64,000 bases of DNA from assembly GCA_048814795.1 (NCBI GenBank), contig CP184673.1, positions 186,001 through 250,000 on the forward strand. Direction: 5' to 3'. Position 1 is the stretch's first letter. Each line of letters opens with the position of its first letter. The DNA is from Thermatribacter sp048814795 (GTDB taxonomy: Bacteria > Atribacterota > Atribacteria > Atribacterales > Thermatribacteraceae). This document shows positions 33,059-42,482 of the stretch, one piece after another. The position numbers and the translations under genes are program-made. Below the pieces are notes generated by a model, which saw only the letters and a list, made by a program, of their open reading frames with translations, had not been told where the DNA came from and ran no database searches.

Positions 33059-34361
33059 ATACCTCGCAGCAAAAGAGCTTTCCTTTTACTACGGTTCCTT
33101 GCCCGCAGTTCGCCGGGTCAGTTTCGAAGTGGAACGAGGAGACTTTGTGGGTGTGCTCGGACCCAACGGCTCCGGGAAGAGTACTCTGTTATCCCTGCTT
33201 GCTGGTTTACTGGAGCCTGCCCAGGGAAAAGTGTACCTCGAGGGAAAAGACCTGCTCAAACTATCCCGGAAGGCAAGGGCCAGAAAAATTGGAATGGTTT
33301 TTCAGAGCTTTCCCGAAGAGCTGGACTTACCCTGCCAGGAAGTAGTAATGATGGGACGCTTCCCCCACTGGCGAAGATGGCAAAAGGAAACCCCCAAAGA
33401 TTATCAGGCAGTAAGGAGGGCAATGCAACAAACCACAACCCTTCACTTAGCAGAACAGCCTTTTACTCAGCTCTCAGGGGGAGAAAAACAGCGAGTTATG
33501 ATTGCCAGAGCTCTGGCTCAGGAACCAGAACTCCTCCTGCTCGACGAGCCCACCAGCCACCTGGACATACTTTACCAGCTGGAGATTATGGCCATATTGA
33601 CCCAGCTAAGAGAGCAGGGCATTACCATTCTATGCGTTCTTCACGACCCCAACCTGGCAGCTCAGTTTTGCAACAAAGCACTTTTCATGAAAGAAGGGAA
33701 AATATTTGCCTTTGGGAAAATCGAAGAAGTTATGCAAAGTTCCATTCTTGGTGAACTGTTCGGAGTGGAGCTTCTGGAAGAAACTCACCCCTACACCCTG
33801 CGGCCCTTTTTCATGCCCCTCAGTATAAACACCCTGCAAAAACATCCTCTTAAAGTTCATCTCATATGCGGTGGGGGCAGTGGAAAACCTTTGCTGAGGT
33901 TGCTCCTCCAAAAGGGTGTAGAAGTCAGCCTGGGAGTGATAAACCACCTTGATGCCGATGAAGAAGCGGCCCGCAAGCTGGGCCTTGAAATGGTGGTAGA
34001 AAAACCTTTTTCCTCCATCCAGAAAGAGAACCTCGAAAAAGCCGAACAAATGGCCATGCAAAAAGACTACGTGCTGATTGCTCCTACCTTCTGGGGAGAG
34101 GGTAATATTGCTAACCTGAGGATGGCCCTCTCTCTTCAGGAAAAAGGTAAAAAAATCTTTCTTCTGGAAAAATGCTTTGATCCCAAATTTGATTTTACAG
34201 CCGGTAAGGCCGGGCAATATCTGGAGACACTCCGCAAAAAGGGTGCTCTGGTCTTCAAGGACCCGACTTTGCTCCTCGACTACCTGGATGAAAAAGCTAT
34301 GCTCCGCAAGAAGGCGGTTCTTGCCAAAAGCAAAGGCTCAACAGAGAACAAAGTGATATAA
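33051..34361 (+). CDS. btuD: Cobalamin ABC transporter ATPase with extra C-terminal domain
   Basis: 436 residues. Residues 1-255 are a standard ATPase: Walker A GPNGSGKS at 37-44, signature LSGGEKQR, Walker B LLLLDEPTSHLD. After this comes a separate domain of about 170 residues starting near LKVHLICGGGSGKPLLRLLLQKG, with alternating strands and helices and a glycine-rich first loop like a Rossmann-type fold; BtuD proper has nothing there. The role of the extension is unknown, perhaps ligand sensing or corrinoid handling. Confidence 0.9.
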   Translation: MSEYLAAKELSFYYGSLPAVRRVSFEVERGDFVGVLGPNGSGKSTLLSLLAGLLEPAQGKVYLEGKDLLKLSRKARARKIGMVFQSFPEELDLPCQEVVMMGRFPHWRRWQKETPKDYQAVRRAMQQTTTLHLAEQPFTQLSGGEKQRVMIARALAQEPELLLLDEPTSHLDILYQLEIMAILTQLREQGITILCVLHDPNLAAQFCNKALFMKEGKIFAFGKIEEVMQSSILGELFGVELLEETHPYTLRPFFMPLSINTLQKHPLKVHLICGGGSGKPLLRLLLQKGVEVSLGVINHLDADEEAARKLGLEMVVEKPFSSIQKENLEKAEQMAMQKDYVLIAPTFWGEGNIANLRMALSLQEKGKKIFLLEKCFDPKFDFTAGKAGQYLETLRKKGALVFKDPTLLLDYLDEKAMLRKKAVLAKSKGSTENKVI

Positions 34362-34406
34362 TAAACTTAAATAACAGATCCTACGAATCTGAGAGGAGAG
34401 ATAATT

Positions 34407-35930
34407 ATGAGGGGAAAAGGCTCATTTCTGGTTTGCACGCTTGTGATAGTGGGATTTCTCTTTCTGGCTATAGCACCTGCCCAGGGCAGAGTATACATGA
34501 GGTTCCAGCTTAATCCCAACATATACATCACCATTCCTCGTAGCCCTTCAGTGAGTATCAGTGTGGACCGTGGAGAGGGGGCAACTTATTACATCGGTGA
34601 TCCCATTACCATCCGCTACAGTGTCGACCGCCAGGGTTACGTTAACCTGATCGATTACTTGCCCAATGGTGATGTCAATGTCCTGATACGCGATCAGTAT
34701 TTTCCTGCCGCCCGAGGAGAAATTTACCGGGGAACAGTTTCCGGACCAGCAGGTACGGAAAGGTTAGTTATTCTGTTTACTCCCCGACCAGTTAGCGAAA
34801 GAGAACTGCAGGATTTTATTCAGAACCCTCACCAGGTAAGTCGTATTTTCACCCGCTATGCCGTGAACAGAACCCATTTCAACGTGGCTATACGTACCCG
34901 GGGAACCATGCTCACTTTGCAACCCTCCGCACTGAGTGTAGCACCTGGAGGAACCATTTCCATAAGAGCCAACCTTACCGACACCTCCGGCAATCCTCTT
35001 CCAGGGCGCAGGATCAACTGGTCAGTAAGCTCTGGCTCACTAAGCAGTTATCAGACGGTGACTGACTCTCGGGGCGTAACCAGCGTTACCTTTTATGCAC
35101 CCCGCACCCCGCAGGTAATCACCATAAGTGCCAATTTCGGTGGAGAGCACGGCTTTGCCCCTGCTTCTTCTTCGGTGGAAATAGAAGTTGCTCAAGCTCG
35201 GATAACTCCCATTCTGGAAATAAGGGCTGATTCTCTTACTCTTGAACCAGGAGAACGAATAAAGATCGATGCTTACCTGAAAAGACCCGATGGCCGTCCC
35301 GTTTATGGGCGTACCATCTACTGGAGTGCCAGCATTGGTTCCCTGAGTACCTCCTCAGTCATTACCGATTCTCTGGGCAAGGTTACCGTTTATTACACCG
35401 CCCCTCAGGTCTATGAAAGTACCCCTTTTGAAATCACTGCTGAATTTAGAGGGGCTCCGGGCTTGAATCCTACTTCCTCAACTATCTCGGGCACAGTCGA
35501 AGTCTTAATCCCGGAAGCACCAGCTACAGGAATGTACTACGTGGATTTCTCGGGGAGAGAAACCCAACATAACGTGTTTGATCTCAACTTCTCCGGCCAC
35601 ATAATCAGTAGCTACACGCTCAACGGCACTCAACTCCTTGAAATGGATTACCGGGACTACCTCGAATTCTCTTTTCCTATGGAATTCATACCTCAAAAAG
35701 CCGAACTTCTTTGCTGGTTACAAACCGACAAAGGAGCAAAAGTGCGCATATACCTCAATGGTAATTTAATAGGCAGTACTAACAAAGAAGGAATACTGGA
35801 TCCCTCCGACTATAAGAGTCTTACCATTAGGGAGCGCCAGTTAGTAATAGGAGAGAATACCTTGCGAATTGAGGTAGAAGCTCCACGAGGTAACTTTGCA
35901 AGGATACAGCGAATACTTATAATTCTTTAA
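34407..35930 (+). CDS. Secreted DUF4384 plus Ig-like (Big_1) domain protein
   Basis: 507 residues. A signal peptide (MRGKGSFLVCTLVIVGFLFLAIAPAQG) leads into a DUF4384-like domain at about residues 50-150 (GDPITIRYSVDRQGYVNLIDYLPNG). Two tandem Ig-like repeats of the invasin/Big_1 type follow (LSVAPGGTISIRANLTDTSG and LTLEPGERIKIDAYLKRPDG), then an unassigned C-terminal beta domain. Probably a surface or periplasmic structural protein. A possible -10 TATAAT is at 34357-34362 and GAGAGGAGAG precedes the ATG. It ends at a strong terminator. Confidence 0.8.
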   Translation: MRGKGSFLVCTLVIVGFLFLAIAPAQGRVYMRFQLNPNIYITIPRSPSVSISVDRGEGATYYIGDPITIRYSVDRQGYVNLIDYLPNGDVNVLIRDQYFPAARGEIYRGTVSGPAGTERLVILFTPRPVSERELQDFIQNPHQVSRIFTRYAVNRTHFNVAIRTRGTMLTLQPSALSVAPGGTISIRANLTDTSGNPLPGRRINWSVSSGSLSSYQTVTDSRGVTSVTFYAPRTPQVITISANFGGEHGFAPASSSVEIEVAQARITPILEIRADSLTLEPGERIKIDAYLKRPDGRPVYGRTIYWSASIGSLSTSSVITDSLGKVTVYYTAPQVYESTPFEITAEFRGAPGLNPTSSTISGTVEVLIPEAPATGMYYVDFSGRETQHNVFDLNFSGHIISSYTLNGTQLLEMDYRDYLEFSFPMEFIPQKAELLCWLQTDKGAKVRIYLNGNLIGSTNKEGILDPSDYKSLTIRERQLVIGENTLRIEVEAPRGNFARIQRILIIL

Positions 35931-35956
35931 AGTAAATCAAAACAATCTGAGGAAAG

Positions 35957-35984
35957 GGAGGGTGGTAAACCACCCTCCTTTTTT
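35957..35984 (+). terminator. Rho-independent terminator
   Basis: Ten-base perfect stem GGAGGGTGGT / ACCACCCTCC around AA (35957-35978) followed by TTTTTT (35979-35984). It ends transcription of the Ig-like protein gene. Confidence 0.95.
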
Positions 35985-35996
35985 AAACCCAAAAAG

Positions 35997-37565
35997 GTGT
36001 TTGCAGATCAAATTCTCTTAACAGACGTTCTTGAGAAGATAGAAGCTTTTTCTTTTATAGTAGAGGTCGATACTTTTCGAATCGTCTACGCCAACTCTTA
36101 TCTCAAGCAAAAGCTGGGAGAAAAACTGGAAGGCGAGCTTTGCTATCGCACATTGCGAGGAAGAGAGAAACCCTGCCCTTCCTGCAAAAACCAGTTGCTA
36201 TTTTCAGCAGATAATCCCTCGCGAACTTACATCTGGCGTACCTACAACCCTTTACTCAAAGCCCATTTTCGCCTCATCGATCTGGGATTTGAGTTCAACG
36301 GTCAGCGTCTGAAGCTCGAAATTGCCTTTGACACAACTCAGGAAGAAAAATTGGAACGCGCTCTTCACGACCTTACTTATCTTTTCCTCTCCCTGCACGG
36401 TGACTATTCAGAAAACGTGAGCAAAGTACTCTCCTTCGCTTGCAAACTTTGGGATGTCAGGGCAGTAGCCCTGAAAAACTCAGAGGGAAAAATTTTCTTC
36501 AGCTCCTGTCCAGAGCACAAAAAAGGACTCCAGGAACTTCAGAAAATTTTAGGGGACCCTCCCGAATTCTCGCTGCATCACAGGCTACTCAGGGGCGAAA
36601 ACGAGGTTATCCTCCTGAAAACGGGAAAAAACGCACTTCTGGCAATTCTGCGGAAAAAAGACGATCACTTTACTAAATTAAGACGCACCGTATTTCTGAT
36701 ACTTCGCCTTTTGCGCCAGGAGGAAGAAAGAGAACGTACCAGAAAGCACTTTCGCACTCTGGTGGAGCACAGTCCAGACGCCATATTTATTGTAAACCAC
36801 AAAGGAGAGATTCTTTTCACCAATCAAAAAGCCAGGAGCTTGCTTGCACAAGCAAGCAACAAACTCGAAAGCCATGCAATCACTTCACTTCTGGACCCCG
36901 TGAGCTGGAAAATACTGCAGGCCCATGCTTCTCAAGAGCAGATCTTTGGATGCGAAGTAACCGTAGCACCTTCATCTGAAAAGATTCTTCCTTTCGAAGC
37001 CAACATATCTATTCTTGAAAACCTGGATTCTCCCTCCTATTTTCTGTCCCTGCACGATATTCGAGAACGCAAAGAATATGAAAAAGCTCTTCTGGAGCTT
37101 GCCTTCAAAGACCAGCTAACTGGGGCCTATAACCGGCACTTTTTCGAAGAATACATGCAAAAGGAACTGAGCCGTTGCAAAAGAGAAAAATATCCCCTTT
37201 CCATAACCATGATAGATGTAGACCGCTTTAAAGAAATTAACGACCTTTACGGACATACCTTTGGCGATGAAGTGCTGCGCACAATCGTTCATACTATAAA
37301 AGGAAATATCAGAGCAAGCGATGTGGTAGTGCGTTACGGAGGGGATGAGTTTATAGTGGTTTTACCCCACGCCTCCCTACAGGATGCACAGACGGTAATG
37401 AAACGAATTAAAACCAAGCTTCAAGGTAGTCAGATTCTGGGCGAACCATTTCCTCTTTCCATTTCTTACGGAGTATGCGTTTTCGACGGGCAGAAAGAAT
37501 TACCTCAGCTTCTGCAGGAAATTGATCGTGCCATGTACAGCATGAAAAGGAAAGGAAAAAGATAA
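35997..37565 (+). CDS. PAS-GGDEF diguanylate cyclase
   Basis: 522 residues. Two sensor regions precede the catalytic domain: an N-terminal PAS-like segment with a cysteine cluster (CYRTLRGREKPCPSC, about residues 52-66) and a second PAS around residues 250-360 (LVEHSPDAIFIVNHKGEILFTN). The GGDEF active site is intact at 448-452, with an RASD allosteric inhibition site at 439-442, so the enzyme should make cyclic di-GMP with product feedback. The cysteine cluster may bind metal, heme or respond to redox. The GTG start at 35997 has a poor ribosome site and begins only 13 bases after the terminator, so the start is uncertain. Confidence 0.88.
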   Translation: MFADQILLTDVLEKIEAFSFIVEVDTFRIVYANSYLKQKLGEKLEGELCYRTLRGREKPCPSCKNQLLFSADNPSRTYIWRTYNPLLKAHFRLIDLGFEFNGQRLKLEIAFDTTQEEKLERALHDLTYLFLSLHGDYSENVSKVLSFACKLWDVRAVALKNSEGKIFFSSCPEHKKGLQELQKILGDPPEFSLHHRLLRGENEVILLKTGKNALLAILRKKDDHFTKLRRTVFLILRLLRQEEERERTRKHFRTLVEHSPDAIFIVNHKGEILFTNQKARSLLAQASNKLESHAITSLLDPVSWKILQAHASQEQIFGCEVTVAPSSEKILPFEANISILENLDSPSYFLSLHDIRERKEYEKALLELAFKDQLTGAYNRHFFEEYMQKELSRCKREKYPLSITMIDVDRFKEINDLYGHTFGDEVLRTIVHTIKGNIRASDVVVRYGGDEFIVVLPHASLQDAQTVMKRIKTKLQGSQILGEPFPLSISYGVCVFDGQKELPQLLQEIDRAMYSMKRKGKR

Positions 37566-39070
37566 TGCCTTTCTTACGAGGACGGGCTGTATTACCCAAA
37601 GCATGTTTATTTAAGGGAGAAGGTCCTCTCAGCTACTTTCCCAGACTGGAAAATAAATTTGACGCGGAGAAAACCCCCCTGGTCTTTGCAGAAGTGCAGG
37701 CCGTACTGCTTCCTTCAGGTGATACGGTAAGTGGGGGATTGACCAACGAAGATGGAGAATTTTTTCTACGTGTACCTTCTGGAGAACCCCTGCTCGTTGA
37801 GTTGCGGTGGAAGGGCAAGCTTTTGCTCGTTGACTACATCCCGCCACTCTTCGAAGAAAGAATAGACCTGGGAATAGTAGACAACTCTAAAACAGCCGAT
37901 GCCCTGCTAAGGCTTGAAAACTTCCTGTGGGGAAAAAGTAAGCAGTCCGTTAACAGGAAAGCATTTCATGTCCTCAGCAAAAAAATAGAAAAAGCGATCT
38001 CCAGCGGAGAATCTCTGGAAGAGCTACCTGAAGTTAGGCGGCTTTTTGATTCTTTTCGGGAATTAGCCCGCGCTCTCGACCCTCTGGGGATCATTGAAAA
38101 CTATCAGGTCCACTTCTTACCTGAAGAGAAAGCCCTGAAAATTTCTTTTCATGTTCCACGAGCCCAGAGAGTTAACCTTTACTATCGCCCTTTCCGCTCC
38201 AAGTTTTACAGGGTCATACGTGCCGAGAAAAACAAGGGCAATTTCTTTCTCCGCAAGCTCAGGGAGTTTGAAGGTTATCTCTTATATCTGGAAGCACTCA
38301 CTCCTGAGGGTATCCTGGCCCATACTCCTCATCGTTCTTTTAGAGTACCTCTTTACCCGACCAGAAGGTCAGTCAGTTTACAAGGACATCAGGAAGGGCC
38401 AATAGTTTCTACCCGTGTGGAAGTAAATGGCAAAAGATTAGAAAAAGTAAGCGGTAAAACCCTGCTACTTGAAACCATTAAGGCTTTGCAGAAAAACGTG
38501 GAGATTGAAATGGATTTCAATTTCTATGGTTCAACGCTCCTTCCGCGATTCCTGGTTAGAGAGGGTTTTCAGGATTTGGAGTTCAACCTCTATTTCCCTA
38601 ACGAAGAGACCATTCTCCTGGGACCTCTTGATGAAGTTCCCGGTGTTCTCCTGAAAGATCCTTCCTGGGAAGAAGTAAAATCCTGGTGGCAAAAATTCAC
38701 TCCTGACCCCCCAAAAAGAGGGGTGATGGAAATAGGCTTTGGAACTCCCCTTGCAGAACTGGTTGGTTACCGGGAAGGAGGGTATTTTAGACTTTTTTCA
38801 AATACTGACTTGCGAGAAAAGATATTAATGATTTCCTTCTATCAACTCAATTCCCTGGATTTGCCTATAACCACCTTTTATTGGGGTAAGCTCTGCCTTC
38901 TTGGAGAAGGACTCTTTAAAGAGTACAAAATCGAGGTGCTCCTGGAAGGAAAGTTTGCGGAAATTGAAGAAGACAACTCACCTCTTGATGCCCAGACCGT
39001 CCGGGGTCAAGTAAGTCTGGAAACGGAATTCACTTTCGTGAAAAAAGTCGAAACCCCTCAACCTGAATGA
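37565..39070 (+). CDS. Unrecognised 501-residue protein coupled to the cyclase
   Basis: I do not recognise the family. The start ATG shares one base with the cyclase stop (TAATG), so the two are translationally coupled. Residues 40-90 (VFAEVQAVLLPSGDTVSGGLTNEDGEFFLRVPSG) look like a carboxypeptidase-regulatory-like beta fold. The rest is rich in beta-strand patterns with many aromatic residues (VNLYYRPFRSKFYRV, ITTFYWGKLCLLG). I see no signal peptide or membrane helix and no catalytic motif. Coupling suggests a c-di-GMP-related or envelope role, but this is only context. Confidence 0.6.
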   Translation: MPFLRGRAVLPKACLFKGEGPLSYFPRLENKFDAEKTPLVFAEVQAVLLPSGDTVSGGLTNEDGEFFLRVPSGEPLLVELRWKGKLLLVDYIPPLFEERIDLGIVDNSKTADALLRLENFLWGKSKQSVNRKAFHVLSKKIEKAISSGESLEELPEVRRLFDSFRELARALDPLGIIENYQVHFLPEEKALKISFHVPRAQRVNLYYRPFRSKFYRVIRAEKNKGNFFLRKLREFEGYLLYLEALTPEGILAHTPHRSFRVPLYPTRRSVSLQGHQEGPIVSTRVEVNGKRLEKVSGKTLLLETIKALQKNVEIEMDFNFYGSTLLPRFLVREGFQDLEFNLYFPNEETILLGPLDEVPGVLLKDPSWEEVKSWWQKFTPDPPKRGVMEIGFGTPLAELVGYREGGYFRLFSNTDLREKILMISFYQLNSLDLPITTFYWGKLCLLGEGLFKEYKIEVLLEGKFAEIEEDNSPLDAQTVRGQVSLETEFTFVKKVETPQPE

Positions 39071-39071
39071 T

Positions 39072-39701
39072 CTATTTACGTTGAAAAAAGTCACACCATT
39101 TTGCAACCGGACACTCCTCACAAAGCGGTTTCCTGGCCTTGCATATTTGACGACCAAGAAACCCCAAAAGATGAGAGGCTCTTATCCAGCGCTCCCGAGG
39201 TATCCGGGCACAGAGTTCCAGTTCGATTTTATCAGCACTCTTGCTCCTGGCAAGTCCCAAGCGCTGGGCCACCCGGGCCACATGGGTATCCACCGGAAAA
39301 GCAGGGACGGAAAAGGCATTGGCAAGAACCACGTTGGCCGTTTTCCTGCCCACACCAGGAAGAGTCACCAGCTCTTCAAGTGAAGCAGGTACTTTACCTT
39401 CAAACCGCTCCACTATAGCCTCCGACATTTCCTTGAGAAACCGCGCTTTCTGGCGAAAATAACTTATGGTTTTTATTAACTCTTCTATCTCTTCAATAGA
39501 AGCCTCCGCCATTGAAAAAGCATCTGGAAAACGCTGAAAGAGACGGGGAGTAATCTGGTTCACCCGCTCATCAGGGGCCTGAGCAGCGAGAATGGTGGCT
39601 ACAAGAAGTTCAAAAGGATTCCCAAAGTTGAGCAATAACCGAGCATCAGGAAAAACCCCTTCCAGTGCGTTCAAGATACAGCTCGCTTTGTCCTCAACCA
39701 T
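39072..39701 (-). CDS. nth: Endonuclease III
   Basis: 209 residues, normal length. The helix-hairpin-helix motif is LPGVGRKTANVVL with the catalytic Lys, and FPVDTHVARVAQRLGL carries the catalytic Asp. The C-terminal 4Fe-4S ligands follow the pattern C-x6-C-x2-C-x5-C (CKARKPLCEECPVAKWC). It removes oxidised pyrimidines from DNA. GAGGAGG precedes the ATG. Convergent with the 501-residue gene and divergent from the LptA gene. Confidence 0.95.
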   Translation of the reverse strand: MVEDKASCILNALEGVFPDARLLLNFGNPFELLVATILAAQAPDERVNQITPRLFQRFPDAFSMAEASIEEIEELIKTISYFRQKARFLKEMSEAIVERFEGKVPASLEELVTLPGVGRKTANVVLANAFSVPAFPVDTHVARVAQRLGLARSKSADKIELELCARIPRERWIRASHLLGFLGRQICKARKPLCEECPVAKWCDFFQRK

Positions 39702-39729
39702 GGTTTTAACCTCCTCTCTCCAGGAATGA

Positions 39730-39735
39730 TATAAT
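39730..39735 (+). promoter_or_regulatory. -10 box for the lptA-lptD genes
   Basis: Perfect TATAAT 33 bases before the start codon; no good -35 match at the right distance. It lies in the short divergent gap between nth and the LptA-like gene. Confidence 0.5.
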
Positions 39736-39768
39736 AAAACACACCGCTTGGCAAAGGAGAGGTTTTAG

Positions 39769-40449
39769 ATGACCAATTTAAGTAATAAGCTGGTAGTTTT
39801 TTTGATGATCTGGGTAACGCTCTTCGCTTTCTCCGGAGCAACAATTTTTGCACAGGAAGAAGCCCAAAAAACCAGAGAGGTTCTCCTGGAGCAGGCTGAT
39901 AAAATCCAGTACGACTCCCAAAAAGAAACTTTTCTGGCTCAGGGCAATGTGGTGGCGATAGAAGGAGAAAATCGGATTACCTGCCAGGAGCTAACCTTTG
40001 ACCTTAAGGAAAACAGAGGGGTTTTCAGCGGCCAGGTAGTGGTAACCAGAGAGAAAACCGTTATCCAGGCTTCCCAAATGGAAGGGGACTTTGACGAAGA
40101 ACTTTACTTATTTAGCGGGGAAGTGTTGCTCAAAAAAGAAAGAAGCAACGAAGAAACCACTTACATCATATGGAAAGCCCCACAGCTTTCCTTCAATGGT
40201 GAAAGCGAAGAAGCTTGGAGTGAAAACGGAGCAGAAATCACCTGGAAAGAAATCAGCCTCAAGGCTGACAAAGTCTTTTATTACCCCAAAGATGAAACGA
40301 CCCAGCAAGAAGAACGAATAGTGCTTGAAGGAAACGTCCTGATCACCGAAAAAGAACGTGAAATTCAGGTAGAAAAAGCTGTTTATTATCTTGACTCTGA
40401 AGTGCTGGAAGCAGAAGGGGTTATAAAAGCAACTTTCGTCATTGAGTAA
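39769..40449 (+). CDS. LptA/OstA-like LPS transport protein
   Basis: 226 residues. A signal peptide ends near SGATIFAQ. The rest is repeating OstA/LptA-type strands: ADKIQYDSQKETFLAQGNVVAIEGENRITCQEL, GVFSGQVVVTREKTVIQASQMEG, and later KVFYYPKDETTQQEERIVLEGNVLITEKEREIQVEKA. These form the beta-jelly-roll bridge that carries lipopolysaccharide or a similar lipid to the outer membrane. AAAGGAGAGG precedes the ATG. The next gene, LptD-like, starts at the stop codon. Confidence 0.85.
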   Translation: MTNLSNKLVVFLMIWVTLFAFSGATIFAQEEAQKTREVLLEQADKIQYDSQKETFLAQGNVVAIEGENRITCQELTFDLKENRGVFSGQVVVTREKTVIQASQMEGDFDEELYLFSGEVLLKKERSNEETTYIIWKAPQLSFNGESEEAWSENGAEITWKEISLKADKVFYYPKDETTQQEERIVLEGNVLITEKEREIQVEKAVYYLDSEVLEAEGVIKATFVIE

Positions 40450-40465
40450 GCAGGATGAAGCAAAA

Positions 40466-42481
40466 ATGCCTACCAGGAAATCTCTGTACCTGGCTTTTTT
40501 GATAGTCCTTTATCTTCTGGGAATGGTGGGTATATCTTTTTCCCAGGAAGAACCCGATCGAATAGAGCTAACCGGGGAGCGGCTAATTTATCATTCCCAA
40601 AAAGAGGAAGCAATTGTGGAAAAGGGAACCATCAAACACGGAGAATACACCATAGAAGCTGACTTCATCAGAGTCTTTTTAAAGGACAAAAAGCTTTTTG
40701 CACAGGGAAAAGTCAAGGTAAATACCAAAGATGAAGGTTACCAGGCCGAAAAAGCCACTTACAATTGGGCAGAAGATAGCTGGATGCTCTATGGAGTGCG
40801 CTCCAATCTTCGGGGAGAAGGAATTAAAGGAACCGTCTATTTTCGAGGGAAAGAAGTAGAACGCACCTCCGAGGAAACAAAAATCGAAGGTGCTTTTTTT
40901 ACGAGTTGCGAGCTCGAAGAGCCCCATTACCACTTTGAAGCCCAGAAAATAATTATTTATCCCGATAAAAAAGTGGAGCTTTTCCGACTCTCTTACTGGG
41001 ACTTTGGGAGAAAACTATTTACCCTTCCCTACTATGTTATCTTTCTGGACCGCAAAGAACAGCTTCCCTTTTTACCTCTCCTTGGACACTCCTCAAGTAG
41101 CGGCTATTACTTGAATTTATTCTACAACTACTTTGTCAGCGAAGGGTCTTTTGGGACTATATACCTTGACTGGTGGGAAAAAAGCGGCTGGGGCCTGGGG
41201 GTCCGCCACTTTATAGAGCACGAAAAACCCAGGGAAACACTGGAAGGCTACGTATACTATCGCGATAAGCCAGAAGGGTCCAGGGATTATCTCCAGGGTA
41301 GTCTGGATTACTATCGGGAACCAGACTCAGATTCTTCGCTCACCATGGGACTTGATTACCTCAACTACCAGGGTAGTACTCAGGATACCTTTTCAGGAAC
41401 TTTCTCCTTTGCCCAGGAAAAAGAAAACTATTCCACCAAACTAAATCTGGACTACGACTGGAAACTGGCTTCCGAAGAGGACCGCCTCAGAGCCGTCCTT
41501 AACACTTCTTATCAACTTCAGAAGAATTTAACTGCAAACCTCAAACTGGATTACTCTCAGGACCATCAATGGGGGCAATTTACTGACCAGGAACTGGACT
41601 ATGAGCTTGCTTTATCTCACTCCCAAGATCCTTACACTTATAAGCTTACCTATACCGGATTTTCGGACCTGGATCAGGACCTCTACACCGGTGACTTCGG
41701 AAAGCGAGTACTCAAAGAACCCGAGTTGAGCATTTCCCGAAAAAAAGTGCAGATCGGTCAATCCGATTTTTATTACCAGCCTTCACTCACTATAGGAAGT
41801 TATCTGGAACAAACAACCGGCGTGAAAGAAGAAAGGGTGCGCTTTTCTTTAAAAACCACCGGGAAAAGCGAACTGGGAAAAAATAGTACTCTCAAACCAG
41901 TAATTCTCTTCACCCAGGATTTTTACGGCAATGGTTTCGCCCGCTACACCTACGACGTTGAAACCGATCTCGAGCAGAGTCTCGGGGAATACACCACCTT
42001 GAGCCTGGGGTATGGCTTTAGCGGATACGACGGAGCAACTCCCTTTCGCTTCGACTACACCACCCGCAAGACCAGCTTTCTGGACTTGAGTTTACACTTC
42101 AAAAAAGATCCCTGGGAAGCAAGTTTCAGCAGTGGTTATGATTTTTTGGAGAAAGAATTCCTGGAAGGGGTCATAAAAATAAGCTACACTGAGGATTCCA
42201 ACCACTCCGCTGAGCTTCGTGCAAGCTATGATTTCGAAAACAGTCAATGGGAAGGCCTGGTTTTTGAAATCAGCTGGCCCTTAGGTAAAGAGTGGGCACT
42301 GGACTGCCAGGGAAACTACGATTTTAGCTCTCACAAAATCGAGAGCGTGCGAGTAGGTCTGACCAGAGACCTCCATTGTCGTGAGGTTACTCTGTTCTAC
42401 GATCAATCAAAGGATACCTTCTGGATTGAATATGCCATAAAAGCTTTTCCCGAATACAAGTTCAGCCTGGGAGGCGAGTAA
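40466..42481 (+). CDS. LptD-like outer membrane beta-barrel
   Basis: About 671 residues. A signal peptide (MPTRKSLYLAFLIVLYLLGMVGISFS) is followed by an OstA domain at about 30-170 (GERLIYHSQKEEAIVEKGTIKHGEYTIEAD) and a barrel with LPFLPLLGHSSSSGYYLNLFYNYF and GWGLGVRHF near the start of the transmembrane strands. Many alternating Tyr/Leu strands follow to a terminal KFSLGGE. It inserts lipopolysaccharide-type lipid in the outer leaflet. I prefer ATG 40466 over TTG 40442, which has no ribosome site. Shows a diderm cell. Confidence 0.85.
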   Translation: MPTRKSLYLAFLIVLYLLGMVGISFSQEEPDRIELTGERLIYHSQKEEAIVEKGTIKHGEYTIEADFIRVFLKDKKLFAQGKVKVNTKDEGYQAEKATYNWAEDSWMLYGVRSNLRGEGIKGTVYFRGKEVERTSEETKIEGAFFTSCELEEPHYHFEAQKIIIYPDKKVELFRLSYWDFGRKLFTLPYYVIFLDRKEQLPFLPLLGHSSSSGYYLNLFYNYFVSEGSFGTIYLDWWEKSGWGLGVRHFIEHEKPRETLEGYVYYRDKPEGSRDYLQGSLDYYREPDSDSSLTMGLDYLNYQGSTQDTFSGTFSFAQEKENYSTKLNLDYDWKLASEEDRLRAVLNTSYQLQKNLTANLKLDYSQDHQWGQFTDQELDYELALSHSQDPYTYKLTYTGFSDLDQDLYTGDFGKRVLKEPELSISRKKVQIGQSDFYYQPSLTIGSYLEQTTGVKEERVRFSLKTTGKSELGKNSTLKPVILFTQDFYGNGFARYTYDVETDLEQSLGEYTTLSLGYGFSGYDGATPFRFDYTTRKTSFLDLSLHFKKDPWEASFSSGYDFLEKEFLEGVIKISYTEDSNHSAELRASYDFENSQWEGLVFEISWPLGKEWALDCQGNYDFSSHKIESVRVGLTRDLHCREVTLFYDQSKDTFWIEYAIKAFPEYKFSLGGE

Positions 42482-42482
42482 A

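Noticed and set aside
33630..34217. 195-codon minus-strand frame opposite the btuD C-terminal domain
   Set aside because: Considered because the btuD extension is unusual, but the plus frame is continuous with the ATPase and the minus frame lacks motifs.
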